64,000 bases of DNA from Synechococcus sp. MW101C3 (GTDB lineage Bacteria > Cyanobacteriota > Cyanobacteriia > PCC-6307 > Cyanobiaceae). A model generated the notes under the pieces. That model was not told where the DNA came from. It worked only from the letters and a program-made list of their open reading frames with translations, and searched no databases. This document shows, in pieces, positions 1-9,752 of the stretch. How positions within the stretch are numbered: the first letter of the stretch is position 1; each line of letters begins with the position of its first letter. The stretch spans positions 239,467 to 303,466 of the forward strand of contig NZ_NQKX01000004.1 of NCBI RefSeq assembly GCF_002252635.1, given 5' to 3'. The position numbers and the translations under genes were made by a program.

Positions 1-713
1 TCCCAGATGAAGAAGCCGATGCCCACGGTGCCGGGCATCACGATCTCGGCGGCGATGATCGCCAGCCAGGCCAGGCCGATCGAGATGCGCAGGCCGGTGA
101 AGATGTAGGGGAGAGCCGAAGGAATCAGCACCTTGGTGAAGAAGCGCCGGCTCGACATCTGCAGCACCAGGGCGACGTTGCGGTAGTCCTGCGGGATCTG
201 ACGCACCCCTTCCGCTGTGTTGATCAGGATCGGCCACACCGCGGTGATGAAGATCACGAAGATGGCGGCCGGTTGGTTCTTCTGAAACAGCACCAGGGCG
301 ATCGGCACCCAGGCCAGCGGCGCCACCATGCGCAGGAACTGGAACAGGGGATCGAAGGCGCGGTTGATGCCGGGCTTCAGGCCGATCGTGATGCCCACGC
401 CGATGCCGACGATGGCCGCCAGGGTGTAACCCTGAGCCACGCGGCCCAGGCTGGCCATGGTCTGCCAGAACAGGCCTTTGTCGAGGCCGCCGCGGTCATA
501 GAAGGGATAAAAGATCAGGTTGCGGGTGCGTTCCTCGGTGAACAGGCTGGTGGGGGCCGGTAAAGCGATCAGCCCGGTCATCGAGAGGATCTGCCACACC
601 AGTAGAAAACTGCCGACGCCAAGAAAGGGGGGCAGCCAGTTGCCCGTGTTGCGTAGCAGCTTGCTGAAGGGGCTGGCGGTGGCTCCCTTGCGGCCAGTGT
701 TGATCGAAACCAT
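1..713 (-). CDS. nrtB: Nitrate ABC transporter permease NrtB (partial, C-terminus off the left edge)
   Basis: About 237 residues are visible from an ATG at 713 reading leftwards. This is the inner-membrane permease of a nitrate/nitrite ABC importer. After a short basic N-terminus there are several hydrophobic segments, then the cytoplasmic EAA-loop region (EGVRQIPQDYRNVA) that docks the ATPase, followed by a TM segment reading GLAWLAIIAAEIVMPGT. The gene lies 175 nt downstream of nrtA on the same strand, the usual nrtA-nrtB order; nrtC and nrtD would be expected beyond the edge. The 175-nt gap contains a GC-rich stem (CCGAC-GGGC-GTCGG near 779-792) that might attenuate transcription after nrtA; this is inference. 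The tracked frames do not show this gene because it has no stop in the window. Confidence 0.93.
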   Translation of the reverse strand, partial: MVSINTGRKGATASPFSKLLRNTGNWLPPFLGVGSFLLVWQILSMTGLIALPAPTSLFTEERTRNLIFYPFYDRGGLDKGLFWQTMASLGRVAQGYTLAAIVGIGVGITIGLKPGINRAFDPLFQFLRMVAPLAWVPIALVLFQKNQPAAIFVIFITAVWPILINTAEGVRQIPQDYRNVALVLQMSSRRFFTKVLIPSALPYIFTGLRISIGLAWLAIIAAEIVMPGTVGIGFFIW

Positions 714-888
714 GGAGTGTTGTGGGGAAGGAGTCGGCGTGAGGGCGGGAAAACCTGAAGAGGAATTTGCCGGGGAATCCGACGGGCGTCGGCCGGCCCT
801 AGGAAAAGGATCCTGCGATGAGGGGGGTGTCGGCCGAAAACGTAGCGTCTCCGACCTTTGCCCCGAATGAACAAGCAGGCGGTGATTC

Positions 889-2220
889 CTACTTCTTGAT
901 CTTCAGGCTGTCGAGATAGGCCTGAGGATTTTCCGGGTCGTAGGTGATCCCGTCGAAGAAGGTTTCCTTGCCACGGCTGGAGCCGGTGGGGATCTCGGCG
1001 GCGGGCAGTCCGAGCTCCGTGGCGGCTTGGCGCCACAGGTCTTCGCGTGTCACTTTGTCGTTGATGGCCTTAGCCTGCTCGATCGAATCCACCGCGCCGG
1101 GATAGAATTTCCAACGCAGTGATTCCAGCAGGAACCAGAGTGTCAGGCTCTTGTAGGGGTAGGAGATCACGCCCCGATCGCTGGCCCAGTAGAGCGGACC
1201 CATGGCGGGATCGTTCTGGGTTTTCATGTCGGCGCCGAGCTTGTACTGCCCCTTGAGTGCCGCCTCTAGGATCGGCACGGGGATGTTGTACCACTTGCGG
1301 GAGCTGAGGATCCTGGCCACCTCGCTGCGGTTCTCGGCCTTGTCCATCCACTGCTGGGCCTCAATCAGTCCCTTGAGCAGGGCAACGGTGGCCTTGGGAT
1401 GCTTGTCCACCCAGTCGGCACGAACGGCAAGATATTCCTCCGGGTGCGCCTTCCAGATCTCTGCGGTGGTGGCGGCTAGATAGCCTTTGTTGTCTGCGAC
1501 GATCCGTGAGGGCCAGGGATCACCGGTGGAGAAGGCCTCCATGCTGCCGTTGGTCATCCCCTGCAGGGTTTCGGTGGCCGGCACCGTCAGCAGCTCCACG
1601 TCGGTGTCGGGATTGATGCCGCCGGCAGCCAGCCAGTAGCGGATCCAGAGATCCTGGTTGGCCTTCGGAAAGGTGTAGGAAGCGCGGAACTTGCGGCCCT
1701 CCTTCTTGGCGAAATCCCGGAAGAATGTTCCTGCCGCCTTGACGTCGTAAGTGAGGTTGGCGTCCTTGACGCTGTTGGCTGCGGCGATGCCGTTCCCCTG
1801 GCTCATCAGCATCGCCAGGACATACATCGGCACCTTGCGGCCGTTGGTGAGAGCGCCCTCGCTGATCATCTGGGGCATGGGCATCTGCCACTGGCCGCCG
1901 TCGATGCCCCCGCCAGCTGAGCCGAGCACCACGTTGTCGCGGGCGGAGGGCCAGCTGGCCTGCTTGGTGAGCTTCACGTCCAGGCCATGCTTGGCGAAGA
2001 AGCCCTTCTCCACGGCCACCACCAGCGGCGCGGCTTCCAGGATCGGGATGAAGCCGAGGCTGATCGTGTTGGTCTCGAGGTTGGCGTCGGCGATGACGGC
2101 TGCGGGTTTACCAGCGGTGCCCCCACCGGGTTCGGGCGGGTTGCCCAGGCAGCCGGCGAGCAGGGAACTGCCCAGCACGGCACTGCCCATCAGGGCGAGA
2201 AAACGGCGTCGTCTCGTCAT
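889..2220 (-). CDS. nrtA: Nitrate/nitrite-binding lipoprotein NrtA
   Basis: 443 residues, normal length for NrtA. It is the periplasmic substrate-binding lipoprotein of the nitrate transporter. The N-terminus has an arginine-rich start (MTRRRRFLALMG), a hydrophobic segment and a lipobox LAGC at about residues 20-23, so it should be lipid-anchored. The mature part has the NrtA/SsuA-type binding fold (ISLGFIPILEAAPLVVAVEKG, then VVLGSAGGGIDGGQWQMPMP). It is first in an nrtA-nrtB operon on the minus strand. Regulation by NtcA would be expected from other cyanobacteria, but no perfect GTA-N8-TAC site was found upstream; only a shortened near match at 2416-2428. Confidence 0.95.
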   Translation of the reverse strand: MTRRRRFLALMGSAVLGSSLLAGCLGNPPEPGGGTAGKPAAVIADANLETNTISLGFIPILEAAPLVVAVEKGFFAKHGLDVKLTKQASWPSARDNVVLGSAGGGIDGGQWQMPMPQMISEGALTNGRKVPMYVLAMLMSQGNGIAAANSVKDANLTYDVKAAGTFFRDFAKKEGRKFRASYTFPKANQDLWIRYWLAAGGINPDTDVELLTVPATETLQGMTNGSMEAFSTGDPWPSRIVADNKGYLAATTAEIWKAHPEEYLAVRADWVDKHPKATVALLKGLIEAQQWMDKAENRSEVARILSSRKWYNIPVPILEAALKGQYKLGADMKTQNDPAMGPLYWASDRGVISYPYKSLTLWFLLESLRWKFYPGAVDSIEQAKAINDKVTREDLWRQAATELGLPAAEIPTGSSRGKETFFDGITYDPENPQAYLDSLKIKK

Positions 2221-3491
2221 TGGGATTTGGGTAGGGAGAAGTTTGGCGACGACTGGATTTCAGGTCCAGGATTTCAAGGCTTGATCGGAGCCAAGATCAC
2301 GAAGAATTACGGCCAGGCGGCAAAGGATGGATGGCCGAATGGGCGGCCCTAGGGATGGATCATGGGTCACCGTTGCGGCGGTCGAGAGAAGTTAATGGCT
2401 GGGAGAGGCGGTTGGGTATTTCGGTAACGCAGAAATGCGAATGGAACCGATCAGCCCAGCCTATGGATCCAAGTCCGCCCACCAGAACAGTGGGTGCTCC
2501 AGCAAGTCTGTCCAGGGGTGTTCACCGGGTTTGCGCCGTTCCCCTGGCGCCGCCGCCGTCAACGCAGTGCTTGATGGCGATGAGGCGGCAGCAGGTCAAG
2601 ATCTGCCTTCCGCAGGATCGTCTCTGCCGTCTTTTGGTGGCTCAGTGCTTTGGTGATACACACGCGCGCCGATCTGGTGCGGCAGATGCTGAAGGCCGGT
2701 GTCGACGGGCCTCAACCGCCTGATCCCGAGCAGGCTGATGGTCTGGGCGGTCTGGCTGCGGAGTGAGTCAGCCACTTCCTCCTGCGAGGGTGTCACCTCC
2801 ACCCTCAGGGTTCGTGTCAGACAAATCCTTACGGTGGGTTGCCACTCTGGGCTCAGTCAGGGGTGGCAAAAGGCCGCCAGGTTCAGTCAATCCGATTGTG
2901 CCGACACCTTCATCCTGCGCTCATGGGTAGGCATTGGCGTACCCATCATTCGCTCTCTGGCAGTGAATCGACGGCGTCATCCTTCAGCACTCCAGAGTGA
3001 GCTGAAGGGTCTGCATGGGTGGCTCGATCGCCCTGGAGTGCGGCAGCGAACGACATGGGGAAATTGAATCCATCGGTGCAAGATCGCCTCTCAATGGGCG
3101 CAAGTCCGCCCGGGTGATGGCTGTCTGCTTGCCGCCAGACGGTCTCCACCCTGTCCCCAACCGATGGGATCTGCCGTCTGCGTGGCGCAATGCCTGACTG
3201 CCAGAGAGGTTGCGAAGGCCGGGCTTGCTGGCGGTTTCGGGGTGATTGACTCAGAGCCTCAGTGAGCGTGATGAATGGTGAGGCGATCTGATTGAGATCG
3301 AGAACGACGAGGATTGTGCTCATTTTCGGGCAGCGGCGCACACACCACAGGGTTCAACATGCAGGCATTCAGCCCCGTTGATGCAAATCGCACCGACGGT
3401 GCCCACCTCGATCTGTTCACCTTCGTTTCTCGTGCCTCTGGCCGCGCTTGCGGCAGCGGCGTAGTTTGCCCGTGCTGTTGGTTGCAGGAGC
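2221..3491. other. Gene-poor stretch, no supported gene
   Basis: About 1.27 kb between nrtA and the DUF6671 gene. Short open frames exist on both strands, but none has a recognisable domain, a sensible start region or the strong third-position GC of its neighbours. The part next to 2220 must hold the nrtA promoter. A 7-bp inverted repeat (ATGGGTA at 2923-2929 with TACCCAT at 2940-2946) is present. The stretch could be the remains of a decayed gene, since several partial frames look protein-like, but I could not match them to a family. Confidence 0.5.
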
Positions 3492-4379
3492 GTGAGAGCG
3501 GTCACGGGCGCCACTTCAGCCATTGCCGCCTGGAGTGCGTGCGGGCGACGCGTCAGCCTGGCCACCTGCCATGGCAAGGAACGGGTGATCGCCCGGCCGC
3601 TGCGCCGGGCCCTCGGCGTGGAGCTGGTGCTCGCCGCGGGCTTTGACACCGACAGCCTCGGCACCTTCTGCGGCGAACGGCCCCGCCCGGCGGATGCCGC
3701 CACCACCTGTCGCCTCAAGGCGGAGGCGGGCATGGCGGCCACCGGCCTCGACCTCGGCCTGGCCAGCGAAGGCAGCTTCGGGCCCCATCCGGCGATGCCT
3801 TTTCTGCCCCTGGCCACCGAGTGGATGACCTGGGTGGACCGTCGCCACGATCTGGTGATCACCGAGCGGCTGAGCGGCTGCCGCACGAACTTCGACCATT
3901 GCACCGCGGCCCCTGGCACGCCGCTGGAGGCCTGGCTGACCCGCATCGGCTTCCCGCGCCATGCCGTGATCGTGCGTCCGCATCAGCCCAGCGCTGAGCC
4001 GTTCCTGCGCAAGGGGGTGTGCGGCGCCGCGGAGCTGACGCAGGCGATCGACAAGGCCAGCACCGCGTCCGCTGATGGCCTGGCGCTGGTGGAAACGGAC
4101 ATGCGGGCCCACTGCAACCCCACGCGCATGGCCTCGATCCGCGCCCTCACCTTCCGGCTGGCGCGGCGCATCGCCACCCCCTGCCCCGCCTGTGGGGCAC
4201 CCGGCTGGGGGCCGGTGGAGTCCCTGCCGGGACTGCCCTGCGGCTGGTGCGGCAGTCCCACCTCGCTGCTGCGGGCGGAGCGTTTCGGCTGCGTTCGCTG
4301 CGGGGCCAGCGAGGAGCATCCGCGCAGGGATGGGCTGTTGCAGGCCGATCCGCAGCACTGCCCTTACTGCAACCCCTGA
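3492..4379 (+). CDS. DUF6671-type cysteine-rich protein of unknown function
   Basis: 295 residues from a GTG start. The conserved N-terminal block RRVSLATCHGKERVI and the following LGVEL...FDTDSLGTF region resemble the DUF6671 family, whose function is unknown. The C-terminus has four cysteine pairs (CPACG, CGWCG, CVRCG, CPYC) that look like two zinc ribbons. The true start may be a little downstream because the conserved region begins around residue 18. It stands upstream of flv3 with a 135-nt gap on the same strand, so a joint role in redox metabolism is possible but not shown. Confidence 0.7.
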   Translation: MRAVTGATSAIAAWSACGRRVSLATCHGKERVIARPLRRALGVELVLAAGFDTDSLGTFCGERPRPADAATTCRLKAEAGMAATGLDLGLASEGSFGPHPAMPFLPLATEWMTWVDRRHDLVITERLSGCRTNFDHCTAAPGTPLEAWLTRIGFPRHAVIVRPHQPSAEPFLRKGVCGAAELTQAIDKASTASADGLALVETDMRAHCNPTRMASIRALTFRLARRIATPCPACGAPGWGPVESLPGLPCGWCGSPTSLLRAERFGCVRCGASEEHPRRDGLLQADPQHCPYCNP

Positions 4380-4514
4380 GGGCGGGGCCCGCCCGGCGTT
4401 GATCGTCCTGGCCTGTGGCGGGCATTAGGAGCTCCAATCGAACACACGACCTGCTTCCCCGCCGCTGTTCTTAGGTTGAGCGCCACCGACCCGTTCTCTC
4501 CCGAGGCACCAGGC

Positions 4515-6269
4515 ATGACACCCGTCGCCACGGCCGCTGCGCCCCCCGCCCCGCCCCGCCTTTCGTTGCAGTGCGAGCCGATCGGGCCCGACACCACCAC
4601 GCTCCGCTCGCTCGACTGGGACCGCAGCCGCTTCGACATCGAGTTCGGCCTTCGCAACGGCACCACCTACAACGCCTTTCTGGTGCGGGGGGAACGCACC
4701 GCCCTGATCGACACCAGCCACGCCAAGTTTGAGGACACCTGGCTGCCGCTGCTGGAGCAGCAGATCGATCCAGCCGCGATCGATTTCCTGATCGTGTCCC
4801 ACACCGAACCCGACCACTCCGGCCTGATCGGCGCCCTGCTCGACCGCAACCCGGAGATCGAGATCGTGGCCTCCAAGGTGGCGATCGCCTACCTGGCCGA
4901 CCAGGTGCACCGCCCCTTCCGCAGCCGCGCGGTGAAAAGCGGGGAGGAGCTCGATCTGGGCACGAACCCCGAGAGCGGTGTGGCGCACCGCTTCGAATTC
5001 CTCAGTGCCCCCAACCTGCACTGGCCCGACACGATCTTTTCGTTCGATCACGGCACCCGCATCCTCTACACCTGTGATGCCTTCGGCCTCCATTACTGCG
5101 GCAACGACGTCTTCGATAGCGATCCCGGCGCCATCGCTCCCGACTTCCGCTTCTATTACGACTGCCTGATGGGCCCCAACGCCCGCAGCGTGCTGCAGGC
5201 GCTCAAGCGCATGGACGCTCTGCCCGAGATCGCCATGATCGCCACCGGCCACGGGCCACTGCTGCGTGAGCACCTGCGCCTCTGGATCGGCGACTACCGC
5301 GACTGGAGCAGCCAGCGCAGCGCCGGCGAAACCTATGCGGCGGTCTGTTATGTGAGCCAGTACGGCTTCTGTGACCGGCTCAGCCAGGCGATCGCCCGCG
5401 GCATCGGCAAGGCGGAGGCCCAGGTGCAGCTGGTGGATCTGCGCGCCTCCGATCCTCAGGAATTGGCCGCCCTGGTGGGGGAGGCCAGTGCCGTGGTGGT
5501 GCCCACCTGGCCCGCCAACCCCGATGGGGACCTGCAGCAATCGATCGGCACGCTGCTGGCGGCGCTCAAGCCCAAGCAGTGGGTGGCCTGCTACGACGCC
5601 TTCGGCGGCAACGATCAACCGATCGACAGCGTGGCCAGCCAGCTGCGTGGCCTGGGCCAGAAGGAGGCCTTTGCGCCGCTGCGCATCCGCCAGGCCCCCG
5701 ATGGCAACGATTACCAGCGGTGCGAAGAGGCCGGCACCGACCTGGGCCAGCTGCTCACCAAGGCGAAAACGATCGCTGCCATGAAGGCGATCGACGCCGA
5801 TGTGGACAAGGCGCTGGGGCGGCTCAGCGGTGGGCTTTACATCGTGACCGCCCGCCAGGAGGAACGCAGCAGCGCCATGGTGGCCAGCTGGGTGAGCCAG
5901 GCCAGCTTCGATCCACCGGGCCTCTCGATCGCCGTGGCCAAAGATCGCGCCATCGAGGCGCTGATGCAGGTGGACGACCGCTTCGTGCTCAACATCCTGC
6001 GCGAAGACAACTACCAGTCCCTGCTGCGCCATTTCCTCAAGCGCTTCCCCCCCGGCGCCGACCGCTTCGCCGGGGTGCCCACCCTTGAGGGCGCTGCCGC
6101 CGGTGGTCCGGTGCTGAGCGATGCCCTCGCCTTCCTGGGCTGCCGGGTGGTGCAGCGCATGGAAACCCCCGACCACTGGATCATCTACGCCGCAGTGGAG
6201 GAGGGCACGGTGTCCGACACCGAAGCCGCCACGGCCGTGCATCACCGCAAGGTGGGGAACCATTACTGA
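4515..6269 (+). CDS. flv3: Flavodiiron protein Flv3 (A-type, canonical diiron ligands)
   Basis: 584 residues from ATG 4515; a TTG at 4476 would add 13 residues but sits on a promoter-like TTAGGTTGAG. Three domains are visible: metallo-beta-lactamase-like diiron domain (about 30-265) with the ligand motif H96-T-E98-P-D100-H101, flavodoxin domain (about 275-420, starting CYVSQYG), and C-terminal flavin-reductase domain (about 437-580), the layout specific to cyanobacterial FDPs. The intact HxExDH motif identifies it as Flv3 rather than Flv1. With Flv1 it accepts electrons downstream of photosystem I and reduces O2 to water under fluctuating light. The stop overlaps the start of flv1 by one base, implying translational coupling. 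Confidence 0.95.
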   Translation: MTPVATAAAPPAPPRLSLQCEPIGPDTTTLRSLDWDRSRFDIEFGLRNGTTYNAFLVRGERTALIDTSHAKFEDTWLPLLEQQIDPAAIDFLIVSHTEPDHSGLIGALLDRNPEIEIVASKVAIAYLADQVHRPFRSRAVKSGEELDLGTNPESGVAHRFEFLSAPNLHWPDTIFSFDHGTRILYTCDAFGLHYCGNDVFDSDPGAIAPDFRFYYDCLMGPNARSVLQALKRMDALPEIAMIATGHGPLLREHLRLWIGDYRDWSSQRSAGETYAAVCYVSQYGFCDRLSQAIARGIGKAEAQVQLVDLRASDPQELAALVGEASAVVVPTWPANPDGDLQQSIGTLLAALKPKQWVACYDAFGGNDQPIDSVASQLRGLGQKEAFAPLRIRQAPDGNDYQRCEEAGTDLGQLLTKAKTIAAMKAIDADVDKALGRLSGGLYIVTARQEERSSAMVASWVSQASFDPPGLSIAVAKDRAIEALMQVDDRFVLNILREDNYQSLLRHFLKRFPPGADRFAGVPTLEGAAAGGPVLSDALAFLGCRVVQRMETPDHWIIYAAVEEGTVSDTEAATAVHHRKVGNHY

Positions 6270-8119
6270 TGGCTGATCTCGTTCTTGATCCCACCATTCC
6301 GGCCGCGGAAGTGATCGACCGCAGCGTCATCGCCATTCCGCTGGAAGACGGCCTGACCTGCCTGCGCTGCCTCAGCCCCAAGCGGCTGCGTTTCGAGGTG
6401 GAGTACGGCCTAGAGCGCGGCACCAGCGCCAATGCCTTCCTGTTCGCCGGTGGTGTCAACAATGCCCAGCGGGAGATCCCGCCGGTGCTGGTGCATCCCC
6501 CGGGCGCTTCCTTCACGGCGCCGTTCCTGGCCCAGCTGGCCGCCATGGTGCCTGCGCAGGCGCCGCTCAAGGTGGTGGTCGGTCACGTCAACCCCAACCG
6601 GGTGGCGCTGCTGCGCGAGCTGGCGGCCGCCTGGCCCGCCCTGATGCTGGTGGCCTCCAACACGGGCGCCCGGCTGGTGGAGGAGCTGTGGCAGCAACGC
6701 CGGCCCCCGGCTCCGGGCAGCGAGGCGGAGGAGCCGCCGCTGCCTGCCCTGCCGCCGATCGATGTGGTGAAGCAGGAGGTCAGCCGCGAGCTGGCCAACA
6801 GCTTCCGCCTCACCCTGCTGCCCGCCCCCACGCCCCGCTGGCCCGGCGCCCTGATCGCCTTCGAGGAGCGCACCGGCCTGCTGATGAGCGGCAAGTTCTT
6901 CGCCGCCCACCTCTGCAGCGAGGCTTATGCCGAGGCCAACCGCGACAGCACCGAGGAAGACCGGCGTCACTTCTACGACTGCCTGATGGCGCCGATGGCC
7001 CGCCAGGTGGAAACGGTGGTCGACCGGCTCGATGAGCTGGAGATCCGCACGATCGCGCCCGGCCATGGCCCGGCGATCACCGAGAGCTGGCGCAGCCTGC
7101 TGGCCGATTACCGGCGCTGGGGCGAGAACCTCGAGAAAACCCGCCTGTCGGTGGCGCTGCTCTACGCCAGTGCCTACGGCAACACCGCCGCCCTCGCCGA
7201 TGCCATCGCCCAGGGCGTGGCGCGCACGGGCGTGCGGGTGGAGAGCATCAACTGCGAGTTCGCTCCCCCCGACCAGTTGCTCGAAGCGATCCGCAGCTGC
7301 GATGCGGTGCTGATCGGCTCCCCCACCCTGGGCGGCCACGCCCCCACGCCGATCGTTTCGGCGCTCGGCACCCTGCTGGCCGAAGGCGACCGCGCCCGGC
7401 CTGTGGGGGTGTTCGGCAGCTTCGGCTGGAGCGGAGAAGCCATCGATCTTCTGGAAACCAAGCTGCGGGATGGCGGCTTCCGCTTCGCCTTCGAGCCGAT
7501 CCGGGTGAAGTTCAGCCCCGATCCGCCCACGCTCAAGCGCATGGAGGAAACGGGCACGGCCCTGGGGCGGCAGCTGCTCAACCAGCAGAAGCGTCAACGC
7601 CGCGTGGTGGCCGGCGGCCTCAGCGAAAGCCGCAGCAACCCGGCGGTGCTGGCCCTCGGGCGCGTGGTGGGCTCGCTCTGTGTGCTCACCTGCGTGAAGG
7701 GAGAAGGGGCGGCCGCCCTGAGCGGCGGCATGGTGGCCAGCTGGGTGAGCCAGGCCAGCTTCACCCCGCCCGGCTTCACGGTGGCGGTGGCCCGGGATCG
7801 CGCCGTGGAGAGCCTGCTGCACGTGGGCGACCGCTTCGTGCTCAACGTGCTGGCCGAGGGACGCGAGAGCGGCCCGATGAAGCGCTTCCTGCAGCCCTAC
7901 CCCCCCGGCGCCGACCGGCTGGCGGGTCTGGAGCTGGAGCAGAGCCCGGCGGGCCAGCCGGTGCTGCCCGAAGCACTGGCCTGGCTGGAGGCCAGCGTGA
8001 GCCAGCGGATGGAATGCGGCGACCACTGGCTGGTGTATGCCCAGGTGAGCCATGGCGGCCTGCTGGACGGCACCGGCGTCACCGCTGTTCACCAGCGCCG
8101 CAGCGGTGCCAGCTACTGA
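6269..8119 (+). CDS. flv1: Flavodiiron protein Flv1 (non-canonical diiron site)
   Basis: 616 residues with the same three-domain layout as Flv3: beta-lactamase-like domain, flavodoxin domain (VALLYASAYGNTAALA, near residue 294) and flavin-reductase domain (VGSLCVLTCVKGEG onwards). The diiron ligand motif is altered to H106-V-N108-P-N110-R111, so acidic and histidine ligands are replaced by neutral or basic residues. This is the known Flv1 pattern, where the protein works as the partner of Flv3. It starts at ATG 6269, sharing the A of the flv3 TGA, so the pair is co-translated. Its 3' end overlaps the convergent phosphatase gene by 7 nt. Confidence 0.95.
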   Translation: MADLVLDPTIPAAEVIDRSVIAIPLEDGLTCLRCLSPKRLRFEVEYGLERGTSANAFLFAGGVNNAQREIPPVLVHPPGASFTAPFLAQLAAMVPAQAPLKVVVGHVNPNRVALLRELAAAWPALMLVASNTGARLVEELWQQRRPPAPGSEAEEPPLPALPPIDVVKQEVSRELANSFRLTLLPAPTPRWPGALIAFEERTGLLMSGKFFAAHLCSEAYAEANRDSTEEDRRHFYDCLMAPMARQVETVVDRLDELEIRTIAPGHGPAITESWRSLLADYRRWGENLEKTRLSVALLYASAYGNTAALADAIAQGVARTGVRVESINCEFAPPDQLLEAIRSCDAVLIGSPTLGGHAPTPIVSALGTLLAEGDRARPVGVFGSFGWSGEAIDLLETKLRDGGFRFAFEPIRVKFSPDPPTLKRMEETGTALGRQLLNQQKRQRRVVAGGLSESRSNPAVLALGRVVGSLCVLTCVKGEGAAALSGGMVASWVSQASFTPPGFTVAVARDRAVESLLHVGDRFVLNVLAEGRESGPMKRFLQPYPPGADRLAGLELEQSPAGQPVLPEALAWLEASVSQRMECGDHWLVYAQVSHGGLLDGTGVTAVHQRRSGASY

Positions 8120-8790
8120 GCCACTGACTGAGGCAGCGGCACGTTCGGCAGGGGCGAACGTGCCTCGCGGAAACAGGGCGCCTCGAACAGCCGGCGCTGG
8201 CTCAGGCTTTGCACCCGAGGGGGAACGCCCGGCTTGGAGTAGCGCAGCACGAAGATCTGGTCGAACTCCATCGCACCGATGGCGGGCATCGTCGCCCAGC
8301 CCAGCCCCCGGGCCAGTTCCGGCATGTGGCGGTGCTCCCAGAACAGCACCACGTTGCCGCCCTTGTAGGCCGGCTGGCTGAGGATCTCCTGCCCATCCAT
8401 GAAGGAATCCTCCAGTGACGACTGGGCAATCGAAATGTTGATTCCGGTGGCCACCCCCAGCGGCACGGCGCTCTGGTAGCTGCGGGCGTTCTTGCTGGAT
8501 TCGGGGTTGAGGAAGAAGGTGCGGATGTGGGTCGGAGCCCCGAAGCAGGCGGGGAGGAGCCGGCCCAGGTTGATCGAGCGCAGGAAGCCGCGGGCCGAGA
8601 GGTTGTAGTTGCCATCGCCGGAGGCCACCTTGTCGCCGTGGCGCAGCAGGATCACCTGCCGGGGCAGCGCCCCCACAGGCGCGGCACCAAGGACGACGGC
8701 GGCCACAGCAACAGCGGCGGCCGCAGTGGCGCGGAGCCGCGGTCCGATGGTGGCCGCGGCACGGCGGCGGTGTGAACCCGGGAAGGCCAT
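8113..8790 (-). CDS. Exported histidine phosphatase family protein
   Basis: 225 residues from the ATG at 8790. A basic N-terminus (GSHRRR) and an alanine/valine-rich stretch ending near APVGA form a signal peptide, so the enzyme is probably periplasmic. The mature protein begins with [10 protein letters not shown], the phosphohistidine RHG motif of the histidine phosphatase superfamily. The second catalytic histidine is probably in [10 protein letters not shown]. The rest is divergent from phosphoglycerate mutases and no substrate can be named. It converges on flv1 with a 7-nt overlap. Confidence 0.8.
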   Translation of the reverse strand: MAFPGSHRRRAAATIGPRLRATAAAAVAVAAVVLGAAPVGALPRQVILLRHGDKVASGDGNYNLSARGFLRSINLGRLLPACFGAPTHIRTFFLNPESSKNARSYQSAVPLGVATGINISIAQSSLEDSFMDGQEILSQPAYKGGNVVLFWEHRHMPELARGLGWATMPAIGAMEFDQIFVLRYSKPGVPPRVQSLSQRRLFEAPCFREARSPLPNVPLPQSVAQ

Positions 8791-9006
8791 GGGCGGTGGG
8801 CTGTGAGCTGTGGGTCCGGCCGGAACAGACGCCTGCGGGCGCAGGGTCCCATGGTGGCAGTGCAGCAGGCTCGACCCGCGAGGGTGGCCGTTCCACCACA
8901 GCCTCCGAAGCGGCCTCATCCCAGCCTCCCCACAGGCCCGGGGCACCGCGCTGCGCCACCGTCGCCTTGCAACGGCCCACCTCCCATCCCACTGCACGCC
9001 GTCTCC

Positions 9007-9717
9007 ATGGACATCGCCAAACCCGGCACCCTCGCCAACCTCGAAGCGGCCTTCGGCGGCGAGAGCATGGCCAACCGCAAGTACCTTTTCTTCGCTGATG
9101 TGGCCAAGCAGCTCGGCAACAGCGAGCTGGCCCGCCTCTTCCGCGACACCGCCGCCCAGGAAACCGAGCACGCCTTCGCGCACTTCCGCCTGCTCCACCC
9201 CGAGCTGGTGGTGGCCGATCCCGCCGCGCTCTCAGAAGAAGCCAGACAACAGGTGCTGAGCCGCTGCCTGGAGCTGGCGATCGAGGGTGAAACCTACGAG
9301 TACACCACCATGTATCCGGAGTTCGCCGCCCAGGCCCGCGCCGATCGCGATGACGGTGCCGTGGCCGAATTCACCGAGCAGATCGCCGAATCCGAGCAGC
9401 ATGCCGGCCTCTTCCGTCAGGCGGCCAGCAACTTCGGCCGGCTCACCCCGATCGAGCACCACCACGCCGACCGTTACAGCGTGGCCCTCGAAGCCCTTCA
9501 GGGCCAGGGCGCGGCCGGAGAAAGCGAGCCCGTGGCCGGCCTGTGGATCTGCAAGGTGTGTTCGGTGATCTACGACCCGGCCCTGGGCGATCCGGACTCA
9601 GGCATCGTCGCCGGCACGCCGTTCGAGGCCATCCCCGACAGCTGGGTCTGCCCGCTCTGCGGCACCCGCAAGGCCAATTTCATCCCCTACCGGGAGCCGG
9701 TGCTGCTGCCGGCCTGA
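9007..9717 (+). CDS. Rubrerythrin (ferritin-like diiron domain plus rubredoxin tail)
   Basis: 236 residues from ATG 9007; a longer in-frame reading upstream is proline/arginine-rich and not protein-like. The N-terminal ferritin-like helical bundle carries the expected glutamates ([48 protein letters not shown]). The C-terminus is a rubredoxin-like domain with two CxxC knuckles ([12 protein letters not shown] and [10 protein letters not shown]) that binds one iron. Rubrerythrins reduce hydrogen peroxide in the cytoplasm, which fits the neighbouring flavodiiron genes. Confidence 0.92.
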   Translation: MDIAKPGTLANLEAAFGGESMANRKYLFFADVAKQLGNSELARLFRDTAAQETEHAFAHFRLLHPELVVADPAALSEEARQQVLSRCLELAIEGETYEYTTMYPEFAAQARADRDDGAVAEFTEQIAESEQHAGLFRQAASNFGRLTPIEHHHADRYSVALEALQGQGAAGESEPVAGLWICKVCSVIYDPALGDPDSGIVAGTPFEAIPDSWVCPLCGTRKANFIPYREPVLLPA

Positions 9718-9752
9718 GCCGCCGAAACCGCTGGAGCGCGCTGCCGCGGCCA

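Noticed and set aside
2416..2428. NtcA-like site GTA...TAAC upstream of nrtA
   Set aside because: The spacer is 6 bp in this reading or 7 bp from the other strand, not the 8 bp of the GTA-N8-TAC consensus; no correctly placed -10 element could be confirmed.
4425..6263. 612-codon open frame on the minus strand
   Set aside because: Antisense shadow of flv3, with low-complexity His/Gly/Ala composition and no motif.
6410..8992. 860-codon open frame on the minus strand
   Set aside because: Antisense to flv1 and the phosphatase; its residues are typical of a shadow in very GC-rich DNA (Ala/Arg/Gly/His-rich, no domain).
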